Source: Avichristensenella sp031549905 | Lineage (GTDB): Bacteria > Bacillota > Clostridia > Christensenellales > Aristaeellaceae | Direction of reading: 5' to 3' | Assembly: GCA_031549905.1 (NCBI GenBank) | Contig: JAVBPC010000019.1 | Span: forward strand, 1 to 64,000 | DNA: 64,000 bases | Notes under the pieces: generated by a model | The model's input: only the letters and a program-made list of their open reading frames with translations | What the model was told of the DNA's origin: nothing | The model's database searches: none | Position numbers and translations under genes: made by a program | In this document: positions 33,465-41,745 of the stretch, piece by piece | Numbering within the stretch: position 1 is the stretch's first letter | Layout of the letters: each line of letters begins with the position of its first letter

Positions 33465-35134
33465 ATTTTCATTACCCGCTTTATGAGGTTAACCATTTTA
33501 TTGACTTCAAGGAATGCCTTGACAGTGTGGCGGAACGATACTCCGAGCGTCCCCTTTTCGTTTTTTATGATGCGGGCGGACAGCCCAGCACCTATACCTA
33601 CCAAACCTTTGCCCAGGATGTGCGCGCCATGTCGGCCTCAATCCTTTCGCTGGGTCTTTCAGGAAAGCATATTGCCCTCATCGGGGAAAACAGCTATCAG
33701 TGGCTGGTGTCCCTCTTTGCCATCACCACTGCCGGAAGCGTAGCGATTACGGTGGATATGGAACAGTCCGATGAATCCATTCAAGCGATGGTACGGCGGG
33801 CGGATGCGGAAGCCGTATTCTGCACAAACGGGTTTGTGCCGCTGTTTCAGACGCTGCGCAGAAACGACGGCACCCTGCGCCATATCATTGCGTTTGGCGA
33901 AACGAACTGCGAGGGGACGCATAGCTTTTCCACCCTTTTACAGGATGGCCGCGTGCGCACCTGGATGAACGACCGCGTGGTGATTGATCCCGATCAAACG
34001 GCGCTGATCGTATACACCTCGGGCACCACCAGTACCGCAAAGCCCGTCATGCTCAGCCATAGGAACGTCATGGTGAACGCCTGCAATGCCGCCGCGATGG
34101 CGTGGCTGAAGGAACGCATCTTTGTCTCGCTTCCCCTTTATCATACCTACGGACTGACCGCAGGCGTTCTCAAGCACCTTTCCCAGGGGCTTACCGTCTG
34201 CATCAACGGCAACCTGAAAACCACCATGCGCGACCTTGCGCTTTTCGGGCCGGACAGCGTCATCGCCGTGCCGCTGCTGGTGGAAGCGCTATGCGAGAGG
34301 ATTCGTGTGGAAATCAGAAAGCGCGGAGAGTGGGAGACACTCGAAAAAGCGATCGCGGAGATGCAAACCCCTCCCCAGAAATGGCTGAACGAAAACCCGC
34401 CCGCCGCCCTGCGCGAAGCCACAGCCGCCGTGCTGGGGCACAACACCCGGATCATCGTTTCCGGCGGCGCACACCTGGGGCATGAAGTATTCAACATCAT
34501 GGGCGCGCTGGGTGTTCAGATGATCGAGGGGTACGGAATCACCGAGTGCAGCCCCATGATCTCTGCCAACCGCAACAAGGCATGGCGCCCCCATTCGATC
34601 GGAGTATCATTCCCCGACATCGAAGTGAAGCTGGTGGAAGGTGAAATCTGGGTGCGCGGCGTATCGGTCTCTAAGAAGGGGTATTATAACGATGCGGCGC
34701 TGACCGCCGAATCTTTCCAGGATGGCTGGTTCATGACGGGCGATCTTGGGTCCTTCGATAAGGACGGATTCCTGACAATCAGCGGCCGCAAAAAGAACCT
34801 GATCGTATTCAAGAACGGCAAAAAGGTCATGCCGGAAGAGATCGAAGGGTATGTGACCGGAATTCCCCTGATCGGCGAGGCAGTCGCCTATGGCGTCAGT
34901 GCCGGTGCATCCAGCGATGATGTAAAGCTTGCGCTGATGGTCTATCCGCATCCCGAGCGCGCGGCAGGCATGCAGAGCTACGAGATCCTCCAGGCGCTGC
35001 AGGAGGAGATTGACAAGGTGAACCGGCACCTGCCTGCCTACAAGCAAATACAGATCATCAAGCTGCGCAGCTCACCCTTTGAGAAAACCTCACTCAAGAA
35101 GATCAAGCGGCAGATTGAAGAAACTGGAACTTGA
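33461..35134 (+). CDS. AMP-dependent acyl ligase (acyl-ACP or acyl-CoA synthetase)
   Basis: A 557-residue ANL-superfamily enzyme. Motifs: P-loop YTSGTTSTAKPVMLSH, LPLYHTYG, the A5 motif EGYGITECSPM, MTGDLG, ISGRKKNLIVFKNGKKV and the C-terminal FEKTSLKKIKRQ with the catalytic Lys region. The order fits long-chain acyl ligases. The P-loop departs from TSGTTGxPKG by losing both Gly, though the Lys remains. Coupled by a 4-bp overlap to the HD-GYP gene and 15 bp before an ACP gene, it most likely activates a fatty acid and loads it on that ACP for the NRPS starter C domain. Confidence 0.88.
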   Translation: MNFHYPLYEVNHFIDFKECLDSVAERYSERPLFVFYDAGGQPSTYTYQTFAQDVRAMSASILSLGLSGKHIALIGENSYQWLVSLFAITTAGSVAITVDMEQSDESIQAMVRRADAEAVFCTNGFVPLFQTLRRNDGTLRHIIAFGETNCEGTHSFSTLLQDGRVRTWMNDRVVIDPDQTALIVYTSGTTSTAKPVMLSHRNVMVNACNAAAMAWLKERIFVSLPLYHTYGLTAGVLKHLSQGLTVCINGNLKTTMRDLALFGPDSVIAVPLLVEALCERIRVEIRKRGEWETLEKAIAEMQTPPQKWLNENPPAALREATAAVLGHNTRIIVSGGAHLGHEVFNIMGALGVQMIEGYGITECSPMISANRNKAWRPHSIGVSFPDIEVKLVEGEIWVRGVSVSKKGYYNDAALTAESFQDGWFMTGDLGSFDKDGFLTISGRKKNLIVFKNGKKVMPEEIEGYVTGIPLIGEAVAYGVSAGASSDDVKLALMVYPHPERAAGMQSYEILQALQEEIDKVNRHLPAYKQIQIIKLRSSPFEKTSLKKIKRQIEETGT

Positions 35135-35149
35135 GGGGAAGATGAGCAG

Positions 35150-35389
35150 ATGTTTGATACCATTCGTAAGATCATCGCAGAAGTGACCGGAAACCGCACC
35201 ATCACGCTGGATACTGACTTTGTGCGGGATTTATCCCTGGATTCCTTCGATATCGCCAACATGATCAACCTGTTTGAGCAGCGCTTTCATGTGGAGATTC
35301 CGGTGCGGGAGATATGGGCGCTCAATACCGTACAGGATGTGCTGGAATACCTGGACCGGAAAGGGATTGTAGAAGACGCGGCGGGATAA
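35150..35389 (+). CDS. Stand-alone acyl carrier protein
   Basis: A 79-residue acidic four-helix carrier protein. The phosphopantetheine site is LSLDSFD with Ser32, and helix III follows as NLFEQRFHVEIPVREI. The length is that of AcpP-type proteins. It is the last gene of the NRPS operon, directly after the acyl ligase; the pair would deliver an acyl thioester to the first condensation domain. No phosphopantetheinyl transferase gene is nearby, so a cellular one must act. Confidence 0.92.
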   Translation: MFDTIRKIIAEVTGNRTITLDTDFVRDLSLDSFDIANMINLFEQRFHVEIPVREIWALNTVQDVLEYLDRKGIVEDAAG

Positions 35390-35393
35390 CCCC

Positions 35394-35460
35394 TTTCCGC
35401 GGCAAGCAAAACGCACCCCTTGCTCATATGCGGGCAAGGGGTGTGTGGGTTTGCGGAAAC
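35394..35460 (+). terminator. Terminator-like nested hairpin after the ACP gene
   Basis: An inner stem ACCCCTTGC/GCAAGGGGT (35415-35442) lies inside outer arms TTTCCGC and GCGGAAA. The T run is poor (GTGTGGGTTT), so strength is uncertain. It separates the NRPS operon from the convergent exporter gene. Confidence 0.55.
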
Positions 35461-35529
35461 GCACGGGTTGTGGGTCATGTGTTTCCGCCTGCGCCCAGGT
35501 GCCGTTTACGGTTCGGAGCTCCTGATACT

Positions 35530-37293
35530 CTAACCGGCGTTTCCGGTTTCCATCGCGTACAGGCGGGCATACACGCCGCCCCGCGCCATCAGCGCGTCAT
35601 GCGTGCCCTGCTCCGCGCAGCCTCCGTCTTCTGAAAGCACGATGATTCTGTCGGCATTTTGAATGGTGCTGAGCCGGTGCGCGATAACCAGCGCCGTACG
35701 CCCCTTCGCCAGCGCGCGCAGGCTATCCAGCACGGCGCGTTCGCTTTCGTTATCCAGGGCGCTGGTCGCCTCATCCAGGATGAGGATGGGCGGGTCCTTG
35801 AGGAACGCGCGCGCGACGCTGAGCCTTTGCCGCTGTCCGCCGGACAGCTTGACGCCGCGTTCACCAATTTCGGTGTCATAGCCGTTTGGCAGCCCTTCGA
35901 TGAAAACGTGCGCGTTGGCTTTCTTTGCCGCTTCCCTGATTTCCGCCATGGTAGCGTTCGGCTTTCCGTAGCGGATGTTCTCTACCACCGTGCCCGAAAA
36001 AAGGAACGCATCCTGCTGCACCACGCCGATCTTGCCGCGCAGGGAAGAGAGCGTGGCATCTCGGATAGGCGTGCCGTCGATGCGGATTTCCCCCTCCGTA
36101 ACGTCGTAAAACCTGGGCAGCAGGGAGCACAGCGTGGTTTTCCCCACGCCGGATGTGCCGACAATGGCGACCGTCTCCCCCGCCTCGACCGTAAGGCTTA
36201 CGCCGCGAAGCACCTCAGGCTGCGTGCCATCATAGCGGAAGGATACGCGGTCAAACTCAACCTTGCCGTGCGGCACGTCGAGCGGCACAGCGCCCGGCGC
36301 ATCCTTGATCTCCGGCTCCGTTTCCAGTATTTCACGGAAGCGGCGGTATCCGGCGAGGCCATCCTGGTACTGCGCAACCACATGTGTAAGACGAGGAATC
36401 GGCGCGGTAAGGTATCCGACATACAAAAGAAATGCCAGCAGATCCGCTATCGTGATGACTCCCCCCGCGATCCACAGCCCGCCAAACACAATGACGGCAA
36501 TCGTCACGGATTGCTTGAAGAACATATCCATCACGGTGTAATGGAACGCCTCATTTTTATAGATGTTGACGCGGCTCTTGTAAAACAGGGTGTTGCGGCG
36601 GGCAAACTTCTCGGTTTCCAGCGCCTCGTTCGTGAATGACTGCGCGACTCGGATGCCGGAAAGGCTATCTTCCGCCTGCGCGTTGACCTCCGCAATGGCA
36701 GCGCGGCTGGTTTGGAACGCATGCTTAAGCCGTTTGCTGAAATAAAGCGTGTACAGCAGCATCACCGGCAGAAACGCGCAAACCACCAGCGTTAGCCTTG
36801 GGCTTAGGGCAAACAGGATCACCAGCGAGCCGATGAACTCCAGCCCGTATACCAGCAAATCCTCCGGCCCATGGTGAAAAAGCTCCGACAGGTCGATCAG
36901 GTCGTGCGTCAACCTGGACATTAACTGCCCGGTTTTCTGCCCGTCAAAAAAACTGAAGCTGAGCGTTTCCAAATGCGAAAAAAGCGTCACGCGCATGTCT
37001 CGCTCAATCCTTGCGCCCATATCATGCCCCTTGTAATCGTAAAATAAGGCGCATGCGGTTTGCAGCAGGATCAGCGCGATCATCACGCCGCCCATGGTGA
37101 TCAGTGTGCTGGTGACTATGCCCGCCCCGTCGCCCAAAACCGTCTGGGTGACCTGGCGCACAAGCAGGGGGAAAACGAGAGCCAGCGCAGCCGTTGCCGC
37201 CGAACAGAACATGTCGGCAAAAAACAGCGCGCGGTAGGGCTTATAGTAGGAAAAGAATGTGGCGATGCCGTTCCTTCGTTTGGCACTGTGCAT
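35530..37293 (-). CDS. ABC exporter, fused permease-ATPase (MsbA/multidrug type)
   Basis: A 587-residue half-transporter. Six membrane helices lie in residues ~18-310, with SRLTHDLIDLSELFHHGPEDL coupling region. The ATPase has Walker A GTSGVGKTTL, Q-loop VQQDAFLFSGTVVENIRYG, signature KLSGGQRQRLSVARAFL, Walker B PILILDEATSALDNESE and H-loop IAHRLSTIQ. It should act as a homodimer exporting lipids, drugs or peptides. It faces the NRPS operon tail to tail with a 140-bp gap, and export of the NRPS product is a reasonable but unproven role. ATG 37293 follows GGAGGA. Confidence 0.9.
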   Translation of the reverse strand: MHSAKRRNGIATFFSYYKPYRALFFADMFCSAATAALALVFPLLVRQVTQTVLGDGAGIVTSTLITMGGVMIALILLQTACALFYDYKGHDMGARIERDMRVTLFSHLETLSFSFFDGQKTGQLMSRLTHDLIDLSELFHHGPEDLLVYGLEFIGSLVILFALSPRLTLVVCAFLPVMLLYTLYFSKRLKHAFQTSRAAIAEVNAQAEDSLSGIRVAQSFTNEALETEKFARRNTLFYKSRVNIYKNEAFHYTVMDMFFKQSVTIAVIVFGGLWIAGGVITIADLLAFLLYVGYLTAPIPRLTHVVAQYQDGLAGYRRFREILETEPEIKDAPGAVPLDVPHGKVEFDRVSFRYDGTQPEVLRGVSLTVEAGETVAIVGTSGVGKTTLCSLLPRFYDVTEGEIRIDGTPIRDATLSSLRGKIGVVQQDAFLFSGTVVENIRYGKPNATMAEIREAAKKANAHVFIEGLPNGYDTEIGERGVKLSGGQRQRLSVARAFLKDPPILILDEATSALDNESERAVLDSLRALAKGRTALVIAHRLSTIQNADRIIVLSEDGGCAEQGTHDALMARGGVYARLYAMETGNAG

Positions 37294-37351
37294 GAACAAT
37301 CCTCCATATGTTGCTGTGATGGTGCTGTTTCATGTTCTTGTTTGCGATCAT
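37241..37351 (-). CDS. Possible 36-aa leader peptide ahead of the exporter
   Basis: A short frame begins with ATG 37351, seven bases after a strong AAAGGAGGT, and encodes a basic peptide with the run QHHHSN. It overlaps the first 53 bp of the exporter gene in another frame. A well-formed promoter lies just upstream. It might couple translation to the exporter gene. No homology recognised; it may be chance. Confidence 0.3.
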   Translation of the reverse strand: MIANKNMKQHHHSNIWRIVHAQCQTKERHRHILFLL

Positions 37352-37395
37352 CGGCACCTCCTTTAGGTTTTTTTGATTATTGTGGATCCGCCGAC

Positions 37396-37424
37396 AGTAT
37401 ACCGTATGTGCGGCTTTTTTGCAA
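37396..37424 (-). promoter_or_regulatory. Promoter of the ABC exporter
   Basis: TTGCAA (37424-37419) and TATACT (37401-37396), 17-bp spacer, minus strand. Confidence 0.75.
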
Positions 37425-37469
37425 GCAGGGTGCAAAAGCCGTCTCATGAACTTGCAACGGTGTTCAGTG

Positions 37470-37502
37470 AAAAAAACGGAGCAGCATGGCAGCTGTCCCG
37501 TT
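37470..37502. terminator. Terminator after the Cys-rich gene
   Basis: On the minus strand the stem ACGG-N2-CAGC / GCTG-N2-CCGT is followed by seven T. It closes the long operon that begins at 48421. Confidence 0.65.
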
Positions 37503-37517
37503 TTCCTTTTGCTTTTT

Positions 37518-38252
37518 TCAGTTTCCCCCAAAGCCGCCTGTGCTTCCACCCGTGCCGCCCGACCCAGGCGGAGATTTCGAGTCTATGTAGTCTTGGGCGG
37601 GGCTCCACGTCTGTGGCTCCCCGACTGGATCGCCGTGCACCGCCGTGCCGTCGGTCTCGACCCAGCCATACTTGGTCTTGCCATCCGGCGTTTTGGTCGT
37701 CATCGGCGTGGGCGCGGGATTTCGGGTGTATTCGCATTCGATATCCACATGCACACACCAGCGCACCTTGCAGGAGGCGCACACGCTGTGATCTTTGCCG
37801 TTGCACACAAACTGATTGCATGCAGTGCAAATCTGCAGATGGTCCGCAACCTTCAGGCACCCCTGATGGCCGCACGGCATCACCGTATGGTTGCCGATCG
37901 CCATGGAACGCCCGCAGATGAGGCATAGCGGCCCATGACCGTCTTCCGCCTCAAACTCCATTTCTCTGACATAGGGGGCGGCATTTTCGGTCAGCAACAC
38001 CTGCACTTCGCCAAGGTCGAGGTCGACTACACCCTCCGGCGTAGTCACCTGCACCAGTGCCTGCCCATTCCGAAAGCCGATGGCGATGGGTTTTAGCATG
38101 TCATCCACCAGTGTCAGTTCCGTGTCCTTCAGCAGAAACTGCCCTTCCACCACATCGATGATGTAGGCATCCGGGCCTACCTCCGCTTCGGCAAGAACAA
38201 GCGCAGGCAACAGCAGCATGAACAGCAGCGCCGCCAGGCACCTTCTACTCAT
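37518..38252 (-). CDS. Secreted Cys/His-rich protein, unknown
   Basis: A 244-residue exported protein. The signal peptide SRRCLAALLFMLLLPALVLA is cleaved before EAEVG. Residues ~25-100 look like a beta-rich domain. A dense metal-ligand cluster follows (~108-175): CLIC, CGHQGC, CTAC, VCNGKDHSVCASC and WCVHVDIEC, eleven Cys and several His in about 65 residues. The spacing recalls RING or other zinc ribbons but lacks one expected Cys of the RING pattern. The tail is rich in Pro, Gly and Ser. The start overlaps the adaptor stop by 8 bp. No known family recognised; extracellular zinc binding or disulphide bonding are the options. Confidence 0.75.
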   Translation of the reverse strand: MSRRCLAALLFMLLLPALVLAEAEVGPDAYIIDVVEGQFLLKDTELTLVDDMLKPIAIGFRNGQALVQVTTPEGVVDLDLGEVQVLLTENAAPYVREMEFEAEDGHGPLCLICGRSMAIGNHTVMPCGHQGCLKVADHLQICTACNQFVCNGKDHSVCASCKVRWCVHVDIECEYTRNPAPTPMTTKTPDGKTKYGWVETDGTAVHGDPVGEPQTWSPAQDYIDSKSPPGSGGTGGSTGGFGGN

Positions 38253-39381
38253 TGAAGTACACATTGACGTTCATCCCTGGCCGCACGATACCGCGCGCGG
38301 TGAAGGCAACGGTCACCGTGTATTCAGGCTCGTCGCCGTCCGTGCTGCTCAGACCCGAAATCTTCGTCACCTTGCCCTCAAAGGGTTCTTCATCAAAGAA
38401 ATTGGCAAGCTCCACGCGCACATTGTCCCCTACGGTGATTTCGGAAAGGTCGCTTTCCAGCACGGGCACGGAAACCTCAAACCCGTCGATCGGGTACAGC
38501 GTCGCCATCACCTGGTTTTGCGTCACCGTCGCGCCCAGGTTCACATCCACCGTGGCCACCACCGCAGCATAGCCGGAAAGAATTTTGTTTGTCGGGTACG
38601 GATTGTACACGGTCTGCCCCGTTACGGTTTCCAGCAGCAGGTCCCCGCGCTTGACCTCCTGACCCTGCGTAACGTGCAGCGCGAAGATCACGCCGGTCGA
38701 AGAAATAGAAACCGGCGTATTCAGTTCCGTTTTGCCGGTGCCAATCTTGCTTTCCATGCTGAACGCCGCGTCGCGGTATATCACCACGTTTTCGCCAAGC
38801 GTCAGGTTGCCGCCGGTCACTTCCACCGTGTAGCTGCTGCCGCTTACCGTAATCACGCGGCCCATGCCAACGCGGTCGGCTGTATTGCGGCTGCCGATGT
38901 ACACGGTTTCACCCACATGGATGATCTGGTTTGCATCGGCGGAATACGCGTTCTTCGTGTCCGTCTTGATCAGAAATGTCGCCGTCGGTTCAAGGTACAG
39001 CAGCGCGCCGTATCTCTCTTGCAGGAATGTCGCGTCATCCCCCACCTGCGCCGACAGGCTGCGCACCACGCCATCCGCCGGGGCATACACCTTAGTGGTG
39101 GTCAGGCTGAACAGCAAGTCCTGAGCGGATACGAAATCGCCCTTCTTCACCAGCACTTCCTCCAGCATGCCGCCGAAGGGAGCAAGCACTGTCACGGTCC
39201 GCCCTGCGGTTACGGTGCCGGGCATCATGATCTGGCGGCGGGCGGATAGATCCACAGGCGCGCGCGTTACTGCCGGCGCGGGCGCTTCCGTTTCCGCCGG
39301 CTCCGCCGTCCCCTCCGCAAACACGATTGCCGCCTGAGACAGCATCAGCAGCGAAAGCAACAGGCACATCCACTTTTTCAT
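38245..39381 (-). CDS. HlyD-like periplasmic adaptor protein
   Basis: A 378-residue exported protein. The signal peptide MKKWMCLLLSLLMLSQAAIVFA precedes an acidic Pro-rich linker. A barrel/lipoyl hybrid follows: MMPGTVTAGRTVTVLAPFGGMLEEVLVKKGDFV (~52-84), VYAPADGVVRSLSAQVGD, and a later half TGVIFALHVTQGQEVKRGDLLLE. Both lipoyl halves are visible, but the long alpha hairpin of RND adaptors is missing. Such adaptors link a membrane transporter to extracytoplasmic partners. It lies in an operon with a kinase upstream and the Cys-rich gene downstream. Confidence 0.8.
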   Translation of the reverse strand: MKKWMCLLLSLLMLSQAAIVFAEGTAEPAETEAPAPAVTRAPVDLSARRQIMMPGTVTAGRTVTVLAPFGGMLEEVLVKKGDFVSAQDLLFSLTTTKVYAPADGVVRSLSAQVGDDATFLQERYGALLYLEPTATFLIKTDTKNAYSADANQIIHVGETVYIGSRNTADRVGMGRVITVSGSSYTVEVTGGNLTLGENVVIYRDAAFSMESKIGTGKTELNTPVSISSTGVIFALHVTQGQEVKRGDLLLETVTGQTVYNPYPTNKILSGYAAVVATVDVNLGATVTQNQVMATLYPIDGFEVSVPVLESDLSEITVGDNVRVELANFFDEEPFEGKVTKISGLSSTDGDEPEYTVTVAFTARGIVRPGMNVNVYFNE

Positions 39382-39411
39382 ACAGGCCCTCCTTTTGTTA
39401 TAAGAACTTTA

Positions 39412-40797
39412 CTATTCTACCGCCTTGAATCGCAGTTCGAATGCCGCGCCGGGAGTCTCGCCGTCCAAGAGGGCCACGCTGCCCTCCATCTGCTCCGCCA
39501 GCTGTTTCACCACGCTAAGCCCAAGTCCAAACCCGCCTTCCGCGCGCGAACGGGCTTTATCCACCCGGTAAAACCTATCGAACACATGGGCTTTGTGCTC
39601 ATCCGGAATGCCCGGGCCCGTGTCGGATACGCTCACACGGACGGTCTTGGCCTCTTTGCGTACTGACACCGTTACCTGGCCGCCCGGCGGTGTATACGCC
39701 AGTGCGTTGTCGAGCAGCGCCAGCAGCGCCTGGCGTAGGCGGTCACTGTCCCCCAGGATCACTGCCGGGGCAACATCCACGGAAAGTGTGATCTGCTTTT
39801 TCTCCATCAGCGGGCGCATCCATTGTATTGCCGCGCCCGCCACCGCGTCCACATCCACAGGAACATGGCGCATGGAAAGCTCTCCCGCATCGGCGCGGGC
39901 CAGATCCATCAGATCGGAAATCAGCAGGGACATTCTTTCGCTGACGCTGGTGATCGATTCCAGGTACGGCGCATACTCGCCAAGGTTCGCGTCCTTCAGC
40001 ACCTCCGCATTCGCCCGAAGTGCCGCTACCGGGGTTCGCAGTTCATGCGATGCCGCCGCGACGAACTCACGCTGCTGGCGGATCGATGTTTCGATGGGGC
40101 GAATCGACCGGTTCGAAAGGTACACGCTGGCCAGAAAGATCAGCCCAAGTCCCAGCGCAACGCATCCGCCAAACAGCCAGCGCATCCTGACACGCGCGGC
40201 AATCTCATCCGCGCGGTCCTGCACCACCAACATCAGGCCGCCCATTTCCCCCGCATCCAGCATTGTGGCCGCCACGCGCAGCGGTTCGCCATCTGTGTTG
40301 GTGATCAGGTATGGGGTGCTGGAAACCCCCATGCGGACGTTTAAGGAACCTTCCTGATCCGGCGCAAACTCGCCCATGCTGTGCCTGGGGAATGTTTCGC
40401 CCACGGTTGCTTCCGCATCGTACAGGCCAGCCGTGTCGGTGAGCCGTGCCGGAAGCGTAACCTCCTCCAAGGTGAGGGTTTCTTTTGCCACCTGTGCGGC
40501 CGCCTCCACGGTCTGGATGTCGGCCACCGCGCCGCCCACCGTGACGGTCTCTCCGTCTTTGCCCTCGAAGTACACCATGTACCGCTCCGGCACGTTATAG
40601 TGCACAACATTGCCCGCGCTGTCGACGCGGCGCGAGATGGCTACGGCGGACCGCGCATACATCGACAGGTCCGCTTCGTACTGCTTGCCGATCATCCCCT
40701 CGGCGACGCTAAGCGCAAGCAGCGCCATCGTCACCAGGATCGCGCCGGAGACCAGCATGTTTACCAGCGCCAAGCGCCTTCCAAGCCTGCGAAGCAT
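39412..40797 (-). CDS. Sensor histidine kinase
   Basis: A 461-residue membrane kinase. Helix 1 at ~10-30 and helix 2 at ~205-227 enclose an extracytoplasmic sensor of ~170 residues. The H-box is FVAAASHELRTPVAALRANAE, the N-box LLDNALAYTPPGG, and the G-boxes VSDTGPGIPDEH and GFGLGLSVVKQLAE. It is the partner of the regulator gene 8 bp upstream. ATG 40797 follows the regulator stop; the frame further upstream belongs to the regulator gene. The sensed signal is unknown; the neighbouring exported proteins are candidates. Confidence 0.9.
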   Translation of the reverse strand: MLRRLGRRLALVNMLVSGAILVTMALLALSVAEGMIGKQYEADLSMYARSAVAISRRVDSAGNVVHYNVPERYMVYFEGKDGETVTVGGAVADIQTVEAAAQVAKETLTLEEVTLPARLTDTAGLYDAEATVGETFPRHSMGEFAPDQEGSLNVRMGVSSTPYLITNTDGEPLRVAATMLDAGEMGGLMLVVQDRADEIAARVRMRWLFGGCVALGLGLIFLASVYLSNRSIRPIETSIRQQREFVAAASHELRTPVAALRANAEVLKDANLGEYAPYLESITSVSERMSLLISDLMDLARADAGELSMRHVPVDVDAVAGAAIQWMRPLMEKKQITLSVDVAPAVILGDSDRLRQALLALLDNALAYTPPGGQVTVSVRKEAKTVRVSVSDTGPGIPDEHKAHVFDRFYRVDKARSRAEGGFGLGLSVVKQLAEQMEGSVALLDGETPGAAFELRFKAVE

Positions 40798-40805
40798 GCC
40801 GCCCC

Positions 40806-41477
40806 CTACTGCGCATCCAGCCGGTATCCTACGCCGCGCGCGGTGTGGATGGCCGCCTGGCTGCCAAGCGCCTTCAAGTGCTTGCGGAGGAAATGCACAT
40901 AGATCTCCAGGCTGCCTTCCTCCACAAAGGAGCCGCTCCATACGCGGTCCAGAATGATCGATCTGGGCAATACCCGCCCAAAGTTATACAGGAAGAACTC
41001 CATCAGGTTGGATTCCCGCCGGGAAAGCGAAACCTGCTTTTCCCGGCAGTGCAATGTCAGCAATTCGGTATCCAGCGTCAAATCCGCCGCTTGCGCCACG
41101 CCTTGCGGGTTCCACGCAATGCGCCGCCTGCCCAAGGCGCGCAGCCGCGCCAACAGCTCTTCCATGGCGAAGGGCTTCACCAGGTAATCATCCGCGCCTG
41201 CATCCAGGCCGACCACGCGGTCCAGCACGCCATCCATCGCGGTCAGCAGCAACACAGGGGTGTAGTCCTTGCGGGCGCGCATTGTCTGCAGGATCGTCAC
41301 GCCGTCCATCCCGGGCAGCATCCTGTCCAGCGCGACCAGGTCAAACCCGCCTTCCGTCGCGGCGGCAAGCCCTGCCTGCCCGTCCAGGCAGCACACAACC
41401 TGCATGCCTTCCTTTTTCAGGCGGTATTCGATTGCCCGCGCCAGGTCGCGGTCATCCTCCACCAGCAGCACGCGCAC
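40806..41477 (-). CDS. OmpR-family response regulator
   Basis: A 223-residue regulator. The receiver has LLVEDDRDLARAIEY, phosphoacceptor Asp in LVALDRMLPGMDG (~51) and YLVKPFAMEELLAR. The winged helix ends with EIYVHFLRKHLKALGSQAAIHTARGVGYRL. The start is a GTG at 41477, eight bases after AAAGGAG. A 252-bp MITE-like element lies immediately upstream (41494-41745), so the regulator's transcription may now depend on read-through or on sequences within the element. Confidence 0.92.
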   Translation of the reverse strand: MRVLLVEDDRDLARAIEYRLKKEGMQVVCCLDGQAGLAAATEGGFDLVALDRMLPGMDGVTILQTMRARKDYTPVLLLTAMDGVLDRVVGLDAGADDYLVKPFAMEELLARLRALGRRRIAWNPQGVAQAADLTLDTELLTLHCREKQVSLSRRESNLMEFFLYNFGRVLPRSIILDRVWSGSFVEEGSLEIYVHFLRKHLKALGSQAAIHTARGVGYRLDAQ

Positions 41478-41493
41478 GCCGCATTCTCCTTTC

Positions 41494-41745
41494 TAGAGCA
41501 ATTTTCGGAAACATTCGGAATGGATTTGCCAGAGTTTTGCCGTTTCGCTAAGCCGAGGGAGCAAGGCGTAGCAGCGCTACGCCGCGTGGATAGCGATTGA
41601 CCGAAGGTCAAGCCGAGTGGGTAGAATCGTAGATTCTGCCCACGATGCCCGGCGGCAAGTTTACGCCGCCGCCGGGGCGTCAGAGGCAACGCGAGGCGGC
41701 AAAAGATCCGCAAATGCGTGCCGAATGTTTTCGCAAAATGCTCTA
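41494..41745. mobile_element. MITE-like repeat, copy 1 (252 bp)
   Basis: The ends are imperfect inverted repeats, TAGAGCAATTTTCGGAAAC at the left and GTTTTCGCAAAATGCTCTA-like at the right, each ending in TA as for Tc1/IS630-type insertion. A copy of equal length at 59106-59357 differs at about ten positions. It holds strong internal hairpins but no gene; translations through it are artefacts. The right TA forms part of the TAG stop of the fusion protein gene. Confidence 0.85.
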
